Of a DNA stretch of 64,000 bases, positions 63,667-64,000 are shown piece after piece (the stretch's first letter is position 1; every line of letters starts with the position of its first letter). The notes beneath the pieces are model-generated. The model was not told the origin of the DNA and made no database searches. It was given only the letters and a program-made list of their open reading frames with translations. The translations under genes were made by a program, and so were the position numbers. Origin of the DNA: CAYRFF01 sp964423575 (lineage in GTDB: Bacteria; Bacteroidota; Bacteroidia; Chitinophagales; Saprospiraceae); assembly GCA_964423575.1 (NCBI GenBank), contig CAYRFF010000002.1:1-64000 (forward strand), in the 5' to 3' direction.

Positions 63667-64000
63667 GATTTAAAAACGAAGCTAAACTCCCTTCTCCACG
63701 CCTAACGTGGGGAAGGGCTGGGGATGGGGTGTGCTCACAAAAAACAAAAGCAAGGAATCTCTTGCCACTCGGTTCGTGTGCCATAATAAGTCCACTCATT
63801 ACAAACCACCCCGCTCCGCCCGAGGCGGACCACCCCTCCATCCTTCGAGTGCGCTTCGCTTCCTCAGGAACCTGGAGGGGAATTTTAATGTGTGGTTCTT
63901 TCTGCCACAATGAAAATGGAGCCATCAGCGCGACACCCATACTTTGATAACCATCAATAAGCGACTCGTAAATTCTTCCCAACTCAGTTCTTGTCTGGAA
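63644..64000 (-). CDS. Possible C-terminal end of a gene beyond the window
   Basis: Reading in from base 64000, an open frame gives about 30 protein-like residues (TELGRIYESLIDGYQSMGVA, then LMAPFSLWQ). It then runs into repeat copy B and copy A before stopping. The first part may be the real end of a gene that starts outside the window, extended by repeat insertion. Weakly supported. Confidence 0.3.
   Translation of the reverse strand, partial: FQTRTELGRIYESLIDGYQSMGVALMAPFSLWQKEPHIKIPLQVPEEAKRTRRMEGWSASGGAGWFVMSGLIMAHEPSGKRFLAFVFCEHTPSPALPHVRRGEGSLASFLNRQKRTTH
63753..63906 (+). repeat. Direct repeat, copy B
   Basis: The first 80 and last 30 bases match copy A closely. The centre carries a CCTTCGAGTGCGCTTCGC segment instead of the second palindrome. 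Confidence 0.75.

Larger units (their letters stand above)
63351..64000. other. Repeat-rich region with no firm gene
   Basis: Two copies of a repeat (63538-63666 and 63753-63906) with TCCGCC/GGCGGA palindromes, and a hairpin CCTTCTCCACG/CGTGGGGAAGG at 63689-63717 between them. The short overlapping frames on both strands read through these repeats and are not supported as genes. Confidence 0.5.

Noticed and set aside
63466..63947. Several 68-98 codon plus-strand frames
   Set aside because: Their shared residues (ESLAT, SARGGPP) only reflect the two copies of a DNA repeat.

Overview
The window looks like a chromosome segment of a Bacteroidota bacterium, probably from the Saprospiria. The signs are secreted proteins carrying type IX secretion (T9SS) sorting tails or gliding-type C-terminal domains, BspA/DUF285 and SprB-like repeat proteins, lipoproteins, promoters of the TTG/TAnnTTTG type, few Shine-Dalgarno sequences, and a direct-sulfhydrylation methionine pathway. 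The DNA is moderately AT-rich.

Layout. 1-5.6 kb: secreted proteins on the minus strand, namely a large extracellular protein cut by the window edge, a lipoprotein and a BspA-repeat protein. 5.7-9.3 kb: beta-oxidation pair (FadN-type dehydrogenase/hydratase and thiolase). 9.5-13.3 kb: ExbB-ExbD-ExbD-TonB energy-transduction operon ending in folC. 13.4-19.7 kb: unknown proteins, a YihY/thioesterase/arginine deiminase operon, and a coiled-coil membrane protein followed by a 40-residue membrane protein. 19.7-28 kb: GH3 protein, ACMSD amidohydrolase, secreted subtilase, large BspA/SprB/CHU_C protein. 28-31.8 kb: RsmI-like methylase, scpA, atpD-atpC. 31.8-37.4 kb: envelope proteins, including two tandem paralogues and a chain of four overlapping genes around an exported YidD. 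37.5-44.3 kb: deacetylase, upp, a sodium symporter-murQ pair, rhomboid, pfkA. 44.4-53.3 kb: tdk, purH, coaX, an outer-membrane protein, two paralogous TPR proteins, sdaA. 53.4-55.5 kb: initiator tRNA with a duplicated 3' end, then a REP-associated tyrosine transposase among palindromic repeats. 55.5-63.4 kb: ABC exporter, small lipoprotein, and the metY-metX-thrA operon with its leader. 63.4-64 kb: repeats and perhaps the end of another gene.

The most notable signal is upstream of metY (about 62.9-63.35 kb, minus strand). Two short reading frames rich in Met codons, of 23 and 34 codons, lie one after the other. Each is followed by a strong intrinsic terminator, and each carries in its own coding sequence a segment complementary to the 5' arm of that terminator. 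This has the full geometry of ribosome-mediated transcription attenuation, here apparently sensing methionine and doubled in series. It would control metY-metX-thrA, which runs from aspartate to homocysteine.

A second unusual signal is a 14-base DNA word, AGCTTNCGCAAATG. It occurs eight times, always on the plus strand, regardless of gene direction.
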